Shown piece by piece: positions 8,804 through 18,138 of a stretch of DNA of 64,000 nt. Position 1 is the stretch's first letter. Each line of letters opens with the position of its first letter. This DNA is from an uncultured Nitrospira sp. (GTDB lineage: Bacteria > Nitrospirota > Nitrospiria > Nitrospirales > UBA8639). The DNA lies in contig CABVRQ010000005.1 of the NCBI GenBank assembly GCA_902500695.1, positions 29,919 through 93,918 on the forward strand, in the 5' to 3' direction. The position numbers were made by a program, and so were the translations under genes. Under the pieces are notes generated by a model. That model saw nothing but the letters and a program-made list of their open reading frames with translations, was not told where the DNA came from and ran no database searches.

Positions 8804-8911
8804 GACGCTGAAGAGTATCTCTGGATGGAAAGTCATCATCTGTAATCGACTGAAAAATGTGAGCACACTTCGATCCATTGTTCAAAATTTCACTTGGAAA
8901 AAGTACTCAAA

Positions 8912-10006
8912 ATGAAAATTAGCCCAGTACTATTTATTTCAGTCTGTTTACTCACGGTAGCCTGCACCTATAAAAAAGAAACTGAAATTATTGATACTCA
9001 TAAGGTGATTTATCCAGTCGTAGAAGACGCGGAGTATAGCAGCAAATATGTCGCCCAAATTCAATCGGTCAATTATGTGGAGATACGAAGCAGAATTAAA
9101 GGGTATATTGAAAAAATTTATGTGGATGAAGGGCAGCCGGTCAAAAAAGGGCAGTTGCTGTTTTCTCTGATCTATAACGTTTTTGAAAAAGAATTGCAAA
9201 AAGCGAATGCGGCGTATAGAAGTGCACTGGCAGATTTAAAGGTTGCGCAAGTTGAAATGGCAAACGTGAGAGTGCTGGTAGAAAAAACCATTGTGTCCAA
9301 AACGGAGCTGGATGTCATTCAAGCAAAGGTTGATGCCTTGAAAGCCGACGTGGAAGAAGCGATGGCAAACAAAGAGCAGCAAGCCTTAAATCTTTCATTT
9401 TCAAAGATACGAGCCCCCTATGACGGCTTTATTAACCGTATTCCAAACAAGGTGGGAAGCTTGATAGCCGAAGGAGACATCTTGACCTCTCTTTCTGATA
9501 ATCGGGAGGTCTTCGCCTATTTCAATCTTTCGGAAGTCGATTACCTTAATTACATTGCCTCTGGCGAACGAGGGACCAATGTGGTGAACTTTGAACTCGC
9601 CAACCATGCCCTGTATGGGTATGAAGGGACCATAGAAATGATTGAAAGTGAATTTGACAGTTCGACGGGGAATATTGCGTTTAGGGCCAGATTCCCCAAC
9701 CCTGATGGACTGTTAAAGCAAGGGGCCAATGGGAAAGTCATTGTCAATAAAATCCTGAAAAATGCCTTGCTCATCCCTCAAAAATCAACATTTGAAATTC
9801 AAGATCAAATGTATGTGTACGTGGTGAATCAAGAAAGTGTGTTAGAGCAAAGGAATATTGTCTATAAAATGCGATTGCCAAATTTTTACGTGGTGGAGTC
9901 CGGATTATCAAAGGACGAACAAATTCTGTTCGAGGGGGTAGAGAATGTGATGAATGGGGACAAGGTGCATCCTGTTCATGTTGAGATGGCCAAGGCCATG
10001 CCGTGA
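8912..10006 (+). CDS. RND efflux periplasmic adaptor lipoprotein (HlyD/AcrA type)
   Basis: Membrane-fusion protein linking an inner-membrane RND pump to an outer-membrane channel. Seen: a lipoprotein signal with lipobox LTVAC and Cys18, the barrel-sandwich start YVEIRSRIKGYIEKIYV, a helical hairpin at about residues 90-150, then IRAPYDGFINRI as the second lipoyl half and beta-barrel sequence. ATG 8912 is chosen because the signal peptide starts there; an in-frame TTG lies 18 bp upstream. 364 aa. It is followed 31 bp later by the RND pump. Substrate unknown. Confidence 0.92.
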   Translation: MKISPVLFISVCLLTVACTYKKETEIIDTHKVIYPVVEDAEYSSKYVAQIQSVNYVEIRSRIKGYIEKIYVDEGQPVKKGQLLFSLIYNVFEKELQKANAAYRSALADLKVAQVEMANVRVLVEKTIVSKTELDVIQAKVDALKADVEEAMANKEQQALNLSFSKIRAPYDGFINRIPNKVGSLIAEGDILTSLSDNREVFAYFNLSEVDYLNYIASGERGTNVVNFELANHALYGYEGTIEMIESEFDSSTGNIAFRARFPNPDGLLKQGANGKVIVNKILKNALLIPQKSTFEIQDQMYVYVVNQESVLEQRNIVYKMRLPNFYVVESGLSKDEQILFEGVENVMNGDKVHPVHVEMAKAMP

Positions 10007-10037
10007 ATCAGTCAAGATTGAGGTACATGAGATCCCT

Positions 10038-13000
10038 ATGACGGCCATATTTATTCATCGTCCCGTTCTATCCATTGTTATATCTCTGTTCATCACATTG
10101 CTGGGCTTGTTGTCCTTTACCCAGCTTCCTGTTACCCAGTTTCCCGAGATTACTCCTCCCGAAGTCACTGTGACAACAAACTTTATTGGTGCGAATGCCG
10201 AAGCTGTGGTCAAGGCGGTTGTGACGCCACTCGAACGAGCCGTGAATGGTGTCGCTGGCATGGCTTACATGTCGTCCGTTTCCGGCAATGATGGGAAGAG
10301 CATTATCCAGATTATTTTTAAGGCCGGGACCGACCCGGAAATCGCCGCTGTGAATGTTCAGAACAGAGTGGCTTCCGCGTTGGACGAGTTGCCCCCAGAG
10401 GCGATTAAATCCGGAGTGATCGTCGAGAAGGTACAAAACAGTATGTTGTTGTATATCAACATACTCAGTCTGGATCCGACGATAGACGAAAAATTTCTCT
10501 ACAATTTCACCGATATTAATATCCTGAAAGAGCTGAAAAGAATAGATGGTGTAGGTTTTGCGGAGATTATGGGGTCAAGGGAATATGCCATGCGTGTGTG
10601 GCTGAAGCCCAATAAATTGGTTATGTACAACATTTCAGCTCTTGAGGTCATCGAAAAAATAAAAGCTCAGAATATAGAGGCCGCGCCGGGTAAAATTGGT
10701 GAAAGCTCAGGTAAGGATAAGAACGCCCAGGCCCTTCAGTATGTGTTGAAATATACCGGCAAACACAATACACAAGAAGCCTATGAAGAACTTGTGTTAA
10801 GCAGTACGGATGATGGGGAAATTGTACGACTCAAAGATGTGGCGGAGATTGATTTCGATTCCCAGGATTATGGAGTTCTTTCTAAGGAGAACGGGCAAGC
10901 TTCTGCGGCTATTGTGTTAAAACAGCGCCCGGGCAGCAATGCCCAGGAGGTGATCAATAGGATCAAGGAGAAAATGGAGGAAATTAAATCGGCGTCATTT
11001 CCTCCAGGGATGGATTTCAGCCTCAGTTATGATGTTTCTGAGTTTTTGGATGCGTCCATTGACCAAGTTCTGACAACCCTGCTTGAGGCATTTCTTCTGG
11101 TATCTCTGGTGGTCTTTATCTTTTTGCAGAATGTACGGCTCACCATCATTCCCATTCTGGCCGTACCTGTTTCGCTGGTCGGTACATTTTTTTTCATGCA
11201 TATGATGGGTTTTTCCCTGAATCTCATCACGCTATTTGCGTTGGTTCTTGCCATCGGGATTGTTGTCGATAATGCGATCGTGGTGATTGAAGCCGTTCAT
11301 GCCAAAATGGAGGATTCAGGAATTGGAGCCCAACTAGCCACGGAACAAGCCATGCATGAAATTAGCGGAGCCATTGTGGCCATTACCCTGGTCATGTCGG
11401 CGGTGTTTTTGCCCGTGGCCTTTATGGATGGCCCAACGGGAATTTTTTACAGGCAGTTTTCTTTGACTATGGCCTGTTCTATCGTTCTTTCAGGGGTAAC
11501 GGCCCTCACTCTGACCCCCGCCCTTTGTGCCGTGTTTCTTAAAAATACCCACAACAGCCAACATCCTCAACAATCGCGGCTTCAGAAATTATTTGATGGA
11601 TTCAATCGTTGGTATGACAAACTTTCTAGTAATTATAAAAAACTTATTAGCGCGATAGCGAACAGAAGGATGATCACTTTTGGGATCCTGCTTGGTTTTT
11701 CCGTGAGCACCGGTTTGATCGGGGCGTTTGTTCCTTCGGGTTTTATTCCGAATGAGGACCAAGGGACGATCTATGCCAATGTCACTGCTCCAACAGGTGC
11801 GACTCTTGAACGTACGGAAAAAGTTGTCGATGAGGTGCAACGTATTGCATCAGGATTAGAGACTGTTACTTCCGTCTCAAGTCTGGCCGGGTTCAGCATC
11901 CTGTCTGAAGGAACGGGTGCCGTCTATGGAATGAATCTGATCAGTTTGAAAAATTGGAATGAACGAATGGCTTCTGATAATGAAATTATCAGGGTTCTTG
12001 AAGAAAAAACCCAACATATTAAAGATGCCAGCATTGAATTTTTTACCCCTCCCCCTGTGCCGGGTTATGGGAATTCCAGCGGTTTTGAAATGCGGTTGTT
12101 AGACAAAACCGGTTCGGGCACCCTTGAGGAATTGCAAAAAACGGCGGATGACTTTGTCGATGACCTCAATAAGCGGCCGGAAATCGCTAATGCCTTTACC
12201 ACATTCAATGCACGCTTTCCTCAGTTTATGCTCCATATTGATGGCGATAAGGCCGGTCAGAAGGGAGTCACTGCTGAGAATGCGATGAATACCCTTCAAG
12301 CACTGATTGGCAGTGTGTATGCGACCAACTTCACCCGCTTCGGCCAGATGTATAAAGTCATGGTCCAGGCGCTTCCCGAATTTCGTGCGGAACCTGACGA
12401 CCTGATGAAGTTATATATCAAAAATGACGAAGGGGAAATGGTTCACTTTTCCTCTTTTCTTCGCATTGAAAAAATTTATGGTCCTGAGCAGGTGACCCGT
12501 TACAATATGTACCCCTCAGCCATGATCAATGGGCAGCCTGCCAAAGGGTACAGCAGCGGGCAGGTTATTACGGCCATCAAAGAGGTGGCTGCCAGTAAAT
12601 TGCCGAAAGGGTTTGGGTACGATTGGGCAGGGTCATCCCGAGATCAGGCTAACATGGGAAATCAGGCCATTTATATTTTTCTGATTTGCTTATTATTCGT
12701 GTACCTCCTCCTGGCCGCACAATATGAGAGTTTTCTGCTGCCCATGGCGGTAATTCTTTCTCTACCAATTGGGATATTTGGTGCCTTATTTTTTCTGTTG
12801 ATTATGGGCTTGGAAAATAATATCTATGCTCAAATCGCGATGGTTATGTTAATTGGCATTCTCGGCAAAAATGCCATTTTGATCATCGAATTCGCATTAT
12901 TGCAGCGTAGAATAGGTAAAACACCGTATGAAGCGGCGATTGAAGGGGCGGCGCTTCGTTTGCGCCCTATATTGATGACATCGTTTGCATTTATTGCCGG

Positions 13001-13247
13001 TCTCCTTCCCCTCATGTTTGCCTCGGGTGCAGGTGAGATTGGAAATAATACCATTGGCTCGGCGGCGGCGGGAGGTATGTTCTTCGGGACAATTTTCGGC
13101 GTGATTCTTATCCCGGGTTTATATGTGGTATTTGCAACCATGGGTGAGACTCAAAAACGTGAGGAAAGATCAAAAACAGGGAAAGCTTCCCGTTTGAGTT
13201 TCAAGTCTCGGTTTAAACTTGCACGCAGGTTGGCAAAACTCCAATAG
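10038..13247 (+). CDS. RND multidrug-type efflux pump, inner membrane (HAE1 family)
   Basis: Proton-driven trimeric exporter. Seen: N-terminal TM1 after MTAIFIHRPVLSIV, two large periplasmic loops, a TM4 region GIVVDNAIVVIEA and a TM10 region GILGKNAILIIEF with the conserved Lys. The usual Asp-Asp pair of AcrB TM4 is Asp-Asn here, so only the first acid is kept. 1069 aa is the full family length. The start is at ATG 10038, where the RND N terminus begins; a 28-residue upstream extension overlaps the adaptor gene. It is the middle gene of the adaptor-pump-channel operon. Hydrophobic drugs, dyes or lipids are possible substrates but cannot be chosen from sequence. Confidence 0.95.
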   Translation: MTAIFIHRPVLSIVISLFITLLGLLSFTQLPVTQFPEITPPEVTVTTNFIGANAEAVVKAVVTPLERAVNGVAGMAYMSSVSGNDGKSIIQIIFKAGTDPEIAAVNVQNRVASALDELPPEAIKSGVIVEKVQNSMLLYINILSLDPTIDEKFLYNFTDINILKELKRIDGVGFAEIMGSREYAMRVWLKPNKLVMYNISALEVIEKIKAQNIEAAPGKIGESSGKDKNAQALQYVLKYTGKHNTQEAYEELVLSSTDDGEIVRLKDVAEIDFDSQDYGVLSKENGQASAAIVLKQRPGSNAQEVINRIKEKMEEIKSASFPPGMDFSLSYDVSEFLDASIDQVLTTLLEAFLLVSLVVFIFLQNVRLTIIPILAVPVSLVGTFFFMHMMGFSLNLITLFALVLAIGIVVDNAIVVIEAVHAKMEDSGIGAQLATEQAMHEISGAIVAITLVMSAVFLPVAFMDGPTGIFYRQFSLTMACSIVLSGVTALTLTPALCAVFLKNTHNSQHPQQSRLQKLFDGFNRWYDKLSSNYKKLISAIANRRMITFGILLGFSVSTGLIGAFVPSGFIPNEDQGTIYANVTAPTGATLERTEKVVDEVQRIASGLETVTSVSSLAGFSILSEGTGAVYGMNLISLKNWNERMASDNEIIRVLEEKTQHIKDASIEFFTPPPVPGYGNSSGFEMRLLDKTGSGTLEELQKTADDFVDDLNKRPEIANAFTTFNARFPQFMLHIDGDKAGQKGVTAENAMNTLQALIGSVYATNFTRFGQMYKVMVQALPEFRAEPDDLMKLYIKNDEGEMVHFSSFLRIEKIYGPEQVTRYNMYPSAMINGQPAKGYSSGQVITAIKEVAASKLPKGFGYDWAGSSRDQANMGNQAIYIFLICLLFVYLLLAAQYESFLLPMAVILSLPIGIFGALFFLLIMGLENNIYAQIAMVMLIGILGKNAILIIEFALLQRRIGKTPYEAAIEGAALRLRPILMTSFAFIAGLLPLMFASGAGEIGNNTIGSAAAGGMFFGTIFGVILIPGLYVVFATMGETQKREERSKTGKASRLSFKSRFKLARRLAKLQ

Positions 13248-13312
13248 TCTCGAAATCGTCAGGGAGCCCCATCAAATTTCAACGAACGTTAGCAGCCCTT
13301 CGCTCATATCCC

Positions 13313-14743
13313 ATGAACAATAAACTGTATTCTAACCTTGTTGTTTTTGTTATTGTCGTCACGTTCAGTGGTTGCACAGGCCTGAAAACCGACTTGGCCA
13401 TTCCGGAAAACGAAATACCAACAACCTTTAAGGACAAAACAGATACCACGAATATTGCTGACATCCAGTGGAGAGATTACTTTGTCGATCCGCTCCTCCA
13501 TAAATTAATTGATACCGCCATAGAGAATAACCTTGATTTGCAAATGGCGTTGCAGCGAATTGAAAATTCGCGTTCAAGTGTCAGAGCAGCAACCGGTGCC
13601 CTGATGCCGACGATGGGTTTGGGTGTAGGAACCGCTATTCGCCGATACGGAGACTACACCATGGATGGGGCAGGGAACGCGACGACCGACTTTAAATCCG
13701 GTCAAACCATTCCCGCTAATTTACCGGATCTTTTTGTGGGCTTACAGTCATCATGGGAAGTTGATATTTGGGGCAAGTTGCAAAATCAGCGCAGTTCAGC
13801 CATTTCGAAATTCCTGGCCAGTATCGAAGGGACGAGCTTTGTCGTGTCAAATCTTGTTGCCGATGTAGCAATTTATTACAACGAATTGCGGGCTTTGGAT
13901 AATGAGTTGGATATCATCAGGCAAACCCTTCACACACAGTACGAATCGTTGGAGGTGGTTGAACTGCAGAAGGAAGCCGGCAGGGCAACTGAATTAGCCG
14001 TGGAGCTATTCAAGGCTCAAGTGCTCAATACCAGTATTTTGGAAAAAGAGGTCCTTCAACAAATTGTTGTCACTGAAAATCATATTAACTTTCTGTTAGG
14101 GCGCTTTCCACAGCCCATTGAACGGACCAAAGGCCAATATTTCACAGAAATTCTACATGAGATTTCATCGGGTGTTCCTTCACAATTATTGGCAAACCGC
14201 CCGGATGTCCGTGAAGCCGAATTTCAGATCAAGGCCAGTAAGTTCGATTTGAAAGTAGCCAAGGCCTCTTTTTTCCCAAGCTTTAATATCACAGCAAGTT
14301 TTGGGTTTCAGGCATTCAATCCCGATTTTTTATTTGTGGCGCCTTCCTCAATTGCCTATACCGCGGTAGGCACGTTGGTCGCCCCACTTATTAATAGAAA
14401 CGCGTTACACGCACAGTTCAATAATGCCGAAGCCAATCAGTTGACTGCCATGTATCAGTATCAGAAAACAATTTTGAACGCCTATGTTGAAGTGGCCAAT
14501 GAACTTTCTAATATTCATAACTTGCGAAAAATCAATACTCTGAAAAAGCAACAAAACGAAGTATTGCAACAATCTGTTGAAACATCACACTTACTCTATA
14601 GATATGGCAGGGCAAGCTATCTTGAGGTTCTCATTGCACAACGGAATGCCCTGCAATCCAATCTCGAATTAATTAATTTTGCCAAGCAACTTCGTATCGC
14701 GGCAGTGAAAATCTACAAGGCATTAGGCGGCGGATGGAAATAA
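13313..14743 (+). CDS. Outer-membrane efflux lipoprotein (TolC/NodT family)
   Basis: Trimeric outer-membrane channel for the adjacent RND pump. Seen: a lipoprotein signal with lipobox FSGC (Cys21), a first outer-membrane-efflux repeat with IENNLDLQMALQRIE, and a second repeat with NRPDVREAEFQIKAS and FFPSFNITASFGFQ. The terminal segment SYLEVLIAQRNALQSNLELI is a family hallmark. 476 aa. It follows the pump by 65 bp and closes the tripartite operon. Confidence 0.93.
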   Translation: MNNKLYSNLVVFVIVVTFSGCTGLKTDLAIPENEIPTTFKDKTDTTNIADIQWRDYFVDPLLHKLIDTAIENNLDLQMALQRIENSRSSVRAATGALMPTMGLGVGTAIRRYGDYTMDGAGNATTDFKSGQTIPANLPDLFVGLQSSWEVDIWGKLQNQRSSAISKFLASIEGTSFVVSNLVADVAIYYNELRALDNELDIIRQTLHTQYESLEVVELQKEAGRATELAVELFKAQVLNTSILEKEVLQQIVVTENHINFLLGRFPQPIERTKGQYFTEILHEISSGVPSQLLANRPDVREAEFQIKASKFDLKVAKASFFPSFNITASFGFQAFNPDFLFVAPSSIAYTAVGTLVAPLINRNALHAQFNNAEANQLTAMYQYQKTILNAYVEVANELSNIHNLRKINTLKKQQNEVLQQSVETSHLLYRYGRASYLEVLIAQRNALQSNLELINFAKQLRIAAVKIYKALGGGWK

Positions 14744-14835
14744 GAGCCCTGTATGTTGGAATCATTCTTGGATTAAGTTGAAAAAAACGGTAGGGGATGG
14801 ACATTTTTCATCACCTTTGATCCGGAATATAACGC

Positions 14836-15171
14836 ATGAGAACAGGGGCGGTGTTTTTTGGATTTATATTTGGGTTGATGGTCTTCACGGGACCGGCCTT
14901 GGCCGATCTGTTCGAAGTCAAAGAAGCCGTGGAAGGGGCCATTTGTCGAAAGTTGGCCACGGATTATGCCGACGATCCTACCACCCTTACTATACAAGCA
15001 ATCGCGCAACTGCAAATCTGTCTTGCTCAAACCTTGAAAAGTACTGATTCGCCAGCATTAACAAAAAAATTTGATATAGGACCTCCTCGCCCATCGACAG
15101 GTATGGTCGAGACCATTTTACCTACCCCACCAACCCCTCCAACACCCCCCAAGTCCCTGAAGATTCGATGA
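14836..15171 (+). CDS. Small secreted protein with Pro/Thr-rich tail, unknown function
   Basis: Not recognised. Seen: 111 aa, a signal peptide with likely cleavage after TGPALA (about residue 23), two cysteines (CRKLA and ICLAQ) that could form one disulfide in an otherwise helical region, and a C-terminal TPPTPPTPPK stretch. It lies 92 bp after the efflux channel gene on the same strand and could belong to that transcript. No strong ribosome-binding site precedes ATG 14836, so the start and the gene itself are moderately certain. Confidence 0.6.
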   Translation: MRTGAVFFGFIFGLMVFTGPALADLFEVKEAVEGAICRKLATDYADDPTTLTIQAIAQLQICLAQTLKSTDSPALTKKFDIGPPRPSTGMVETILPTPPTPPTPPKSLKIR

Positions 15172-15665
15172 GGATTGCCTTGTCGCTTTTTTCTTGAAGA
15201 ACCGTCTAATTAGCAAGATACATTAAGAAGGTGAATGGAAATGGTCGTGCAAGCTTCCCCCCTTTTTGCTGTCGTGTAGTGCTCCCCCGAAATCAAGCCA
15301 CCAATGAGCCTTGTTTCCCCTAATATTGATAATGATTCAGGGATTGCAACCCTTGATGGGGTCGCTCCTCGTTGTGCCATCGGATCCATCCATCTTTAAG
15401 ATCTGGGTTAGGTCTTAAAGGTGGTCTCACTTTCAAGGGGGGACAGTATAGTCGGCTCATCCATCTGGTAAAGGTCTATTGCTTCAGTCCTCACTTCGGA
15501 CTGGTTTCTTAAATGGATGGCGGAGTGACAAAAGAATGGGAAAGGGGTTCCAGGCGAACCCTTAAACGGCTCGGGGATCCCTCCACCGGATTTTGGTATT
15601 GAATAGAGTTGTCTCTGGAATTATCGGTTTTGTGCCAGTAATTTCGGCGATCGTCTCGAACTTGG
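15172..15665. other. Gene-free stretch with several hairpins
   Basis: No believable gene between the small secreted protein and the convergent amidohydrolase gene. It contains a strong 11-bp hairpin at 15394-15420 and a GGGTTC/GAACCC hairpin at 15545-15561. The sequence from about 15500 to 15700 has the look of a dispersed intergenic repeat with long spurious open frames. As the meeting point of two convergent transcripts it probably holds their terminators. Confidence 0.5.
15394..15420. other. Strong 11-bp hairpin, probable bidirectional transcript end
   Basis: CTTTAAGATCT (15394-15404) pairs with AGGTCTTAAAG (15410-15420) across a GGGTT loop; the single mismatch becomes a U-G pair in RNA. 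It stands between convergent genes. Neither strand has a clear T-run directly after it, so terminator function is inferred from position only. Confidence 0.45.
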
Positions 15666-16856
15666 TCAGGTACCGGTCGCGGTATTCTCTTCTCGATTTC
15701 CATATCCAATCAACAGCGATTTGACCATTTCATAAAAGCCACTCACGGCAACCAGGATCGTATCGTCGCAGAACTCATAATCCGGCTGATGGAGGCCTGG
15801 TGCATGCTCACCAATGCCGAGTCCGAAATGAAGGATGGGGCAAATATCGGCAAAATGCCCAAAGTCCTCTGACCAGCGGAAAGGTTTGGGAATTTCAATG
15901 GCCACAATTCCCGTATCCAGACATACGCGCTCCAAGGTATCCACCAAGGCATCATCGTTCACAGTCGCCGGAAAATCCTGCACCCACTCGACTTCTGCAA
16001 AGAGTCGTTCCGCTGCGGCACAATCGCGAACACACTGTTCAGCTTCGCGTTGCAAGGTTCGAAGGCTTGCCGCGGAAGCTGCACGCAGCGTGGCACACAC
16101 GGTCGCTTCTCCCGGTGTAAGCCCAAACGACATAAGCCCCAGCTGGGCATGGGTCAGCGTGAGCATACAATAGGGATTGTCCGTGATTCTGCTCAATCTG
16201 GGAAGCTCAGCTAGTAGCTGTCCTACCGCATTGGCAGGAGACCGAGCTTGTTCAGGCTCGGCCGCGTGGGACGCTTGCCCAAGGAGACGAACTCTCATTC
16301 CGACAGATGCACTGGCAAATGTCCCCCGTCGATAGATGATATGTCCCCTGGGAAAGCCTGGTAGATTATGCAGAGTTATGGCGTAGTCCGGCCGGATCTT
16401 CTCAAAATTTGGATCATCGATAATCGCCCGTGCGCCTGCCCCTGTTTCCTCTGCGGGCTGGAACAATAGCACCACTCGGCCACAGCTTGGCGACGTGCGA
16501 TGAAGCAGTGGTGCCAGGCCCGCTACGATGGCCATATGTCCGTCATGCCCGCAGCGGTGGGCGATGTTGGCTCCGGGAACGAGCCATTGATTTTTGTCTG
16601 CTTCTTCTACAGGAAGGCCATCCAGTTCACACCGTATCATCACCGTTGGCCCAGGATGTTGTCCTTCATACACCGCTGCGATCCCATAGCCACCGAGATG
16701 GGTCAATAATTTGTCCGGTGCATAGGAATGCAGAAAGTTTGCGATAAGAGTTGAAGTCATGACTTCTGATCCGGCCACTTCTGGACAAGCTGCTAGGGAG
16801 CCGCGAAGCGTGACTAAAATGCCTTCAAGTATGTGGTCATGACGAATGTTCTGCAT
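15666..16856 (-). CDS. M20-family amidohydrolase (N-acyl-amino-acid or hippurate hydrolase type)
   Basis: Metal-dependent amide hydrolase, probably cytoplasmic, of the M20D/amidohydrolase group. Seen: RCELDGLPVEEAD, the metal-binding HRCGHDGHM, QPAEETGAGARAI with the catalytic and metal-binding acidic pair, and a late EDFGHF segment that usually supplies the last metal ligand. A dimerisation domain lies in the middle. 396 aa is normal. Transcribed toward the gene-free stretch at 15.2-15.6 kb. The substrate cannot be set; family members cleave N-acetyl or N-benzoyl amino acids or auxin conjugates. Confidence 0.88.
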   Translation of the reverse strand: MQNIRHDHILEGILVTLRGSLAACPEVAGSEVMTSTLIANFLHSYAPDKLLTHLGGYGIAAVYEGQHPGPTVMIRCELDGLPVEEADKNQWLVPGANIAHRCGHDGHMAIVAGLAPLLHRTSPSCGRVVLLFQPAEETGAGARAIIDDPNFEKIRPDYAITLHNLPGFPRGHIIYRRGTFASASVGMRVRLLGQASHAAEPEQARSPANAVGQLLAELPRLSRITDNPYCMLTLTHAQLGLMSFGLTPGEATVCATLRAASAASLRTLQREAEQCVRDCAAAERLFAEVEWVQDFPATVNDDALVDTLERVCLDTGIVAIEIPKPFRWSEDFGHFADICPILHFGLGIGEHAPGLHQPDYEFCDDTILVAVSGFYEMVKSLLIGYGNREENTATGT

Positions 16857-17032
16857 GTTTTTATTTTATGGTGGGAAGGTGTCTCTGTCCACTTCTCCCA
16901 GATTAGTTGCGTTCGGAGCTTTGGCGATATGTGGACTTGTTGAGTCCCCGTTGATGTGTCCGAACAGGATCAGGAGAGGACATGTAAGGGGGAACAGATT
17001 TCGCGAAATCGATCAACCTCATGATCCGTGAT

Positions 17033-18049
17033 TCACTTGGCAAGGTCGAAATGAAAACGGAAATAGGCGATGGCTTTTTCAAGGCCTTGTTTCAGTGTAA
17101 TCTGAGGTTCCCATTTGAGAAGGGTTTTTGCCTTCTCAATATTGGGTCGGCGCACTTTAGGGTCGTCGATTGGAAGAGGGTGTTGCGTAATCGTGCTCGA
17201 TGAGTTGGTGAGTTTGATCACTGTTTCTGCAATATCCATAACAGTGAGCTCTTGGGGATTGCCGATGTTAACTGGGTCATGGATAGATCCGAGGTTAGCT
17301 TGAGTTAATCCGAAACGTACTGAGTCCTGAAATTCTTGATTCTTACGAAGTTCGTCTGCCGGGGCGTGGAGGAGAGCAATAATTCCCGTGACCAGATCAT
17401 CGACGTAACAAAAGCTACGGGTCTGAGACCCATTGCCATATACAGTTAATGGATGGCCTTGTAACGCTTGTACGATAAAATTGGAAACCACCCGCCCATC
17501 CTTTGGGCGCATCCGTGGACCATAGGTATTGAAAATTCTGACGATTCGGGTATCGAGACCATGAAACCGGTGATAGGCCGTGGTTAATGCCTCCGCAAAT
17601 CGTTTGGCTTCGTCATAGACGCCACGCGGACTAATGGGATTGACGTTTCCCCAATAGGTTTCAGGCTGTGGGTTGACCAGTGGATCCCCATACACTTCTG
17701 AAGTACTGGCTAGGAGAAATCGCGCCTGTTTCGCCTTGGCTAAGCCCAGGGCTTTGTGCGTGCCTAACGCGCCGACTTTCATTGTGGCGATGGGAAATTC
17801 CAGATAGTCCTGTGGACTCGCCGGTGATGCAAAATGCATGACAGCATCGACTGGTCCGTCGACATGAAGGTAATCGCAGACATTGTAGTGAATAAATGAG
17901 AACTTCGGATGGCCCATGAGTGCACCGATATTCTCTGTACGTCCGGTAAGGAGATTGTCCAGGCAAATGACTGTATGTCCTTGAAGAATCAGCGTTTCAC
18001 ATAAATGGCTTCCTAGAAATCCGGCGCCTCCGGTTATGAATATCCGCAT
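17033..18049 (-). CDS. NAD-dependent epimerase, UDP-glucuronate decarboxylase-like
   Basis: Extended short-chain dehydrogenase acting on a nucleotide sugar; best match by motifs is UDP-xylose synthase (UDP-glucuronate decarboxylase). Seen: [16 protein letters not shown] with the NAD-binding GxxGxx[12 protein letters not shown], the catalytic YDEAK (YxxxK), [10 protein letters not shown] and [17 protein letters not shown] 18049 is chosen because the Rossmann strand begins there; a 23-residue upstream extension has no family similarity. 338 aa. Product would feed cell-surface polysaccharide. It is divergent from the oxidoreductase gene at 18139, with 89 bp between them. Confidence 0.88.
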   Translation of the reverse strand: MRIFITGGAGFLGSHLCETLILQGHTVICLDNLLTGRTENIGALMGHPKFSFIHYNVCDYLHVDGPVDAVMHFASPASPQDYLEFPIATMKVGALGTHKALGLAKAKQARFLLASTSEVYGDPLVNPQPETYWGNVNPISPRGVYDEAKRFAEALTTAYHRFHGLDTRIVRIFNTYGPRMRPKDGRVVSNFIVQALQGHPLTVYGNGSQTRSFCYVDDLVTGIIALLHAPADELRKNQEFQDSVRFGLTQANLGSIHDPVNIGNPQELTVMDIAETVIKLTNSSSTITQHPLPIDDPKVRRPNIEKAKTLLKWEPQITLKQGLEKAIAYFRFHFDLAK

Positions 18050-18138
18050 GCGATTTATCCCTCTATACTTGTGAATTTGTGTAATCGAATGAACGGGACA
18101 TCTTGTCCAAGGCTGCAAGAGTATAAGATAATAGGGTA

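Larger units (their letters stand above)
7820..8893. other. Long gene-free region between pafA and the efflux operon
   Basis: No convincing coding sequence was found on either strand. It contains a perfect 8-bp inverted repeat GAATAGAC/GTCTATTC with a 6-base spacer at 8329-8350 and a terminator-like hairpin at 8773-8803. Composition is AT-richer than the proteasome genes. It must hold the promoter of the efflux operon and could encode an untranslated RNA ending at the hairpin. Confidence 0.6.
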
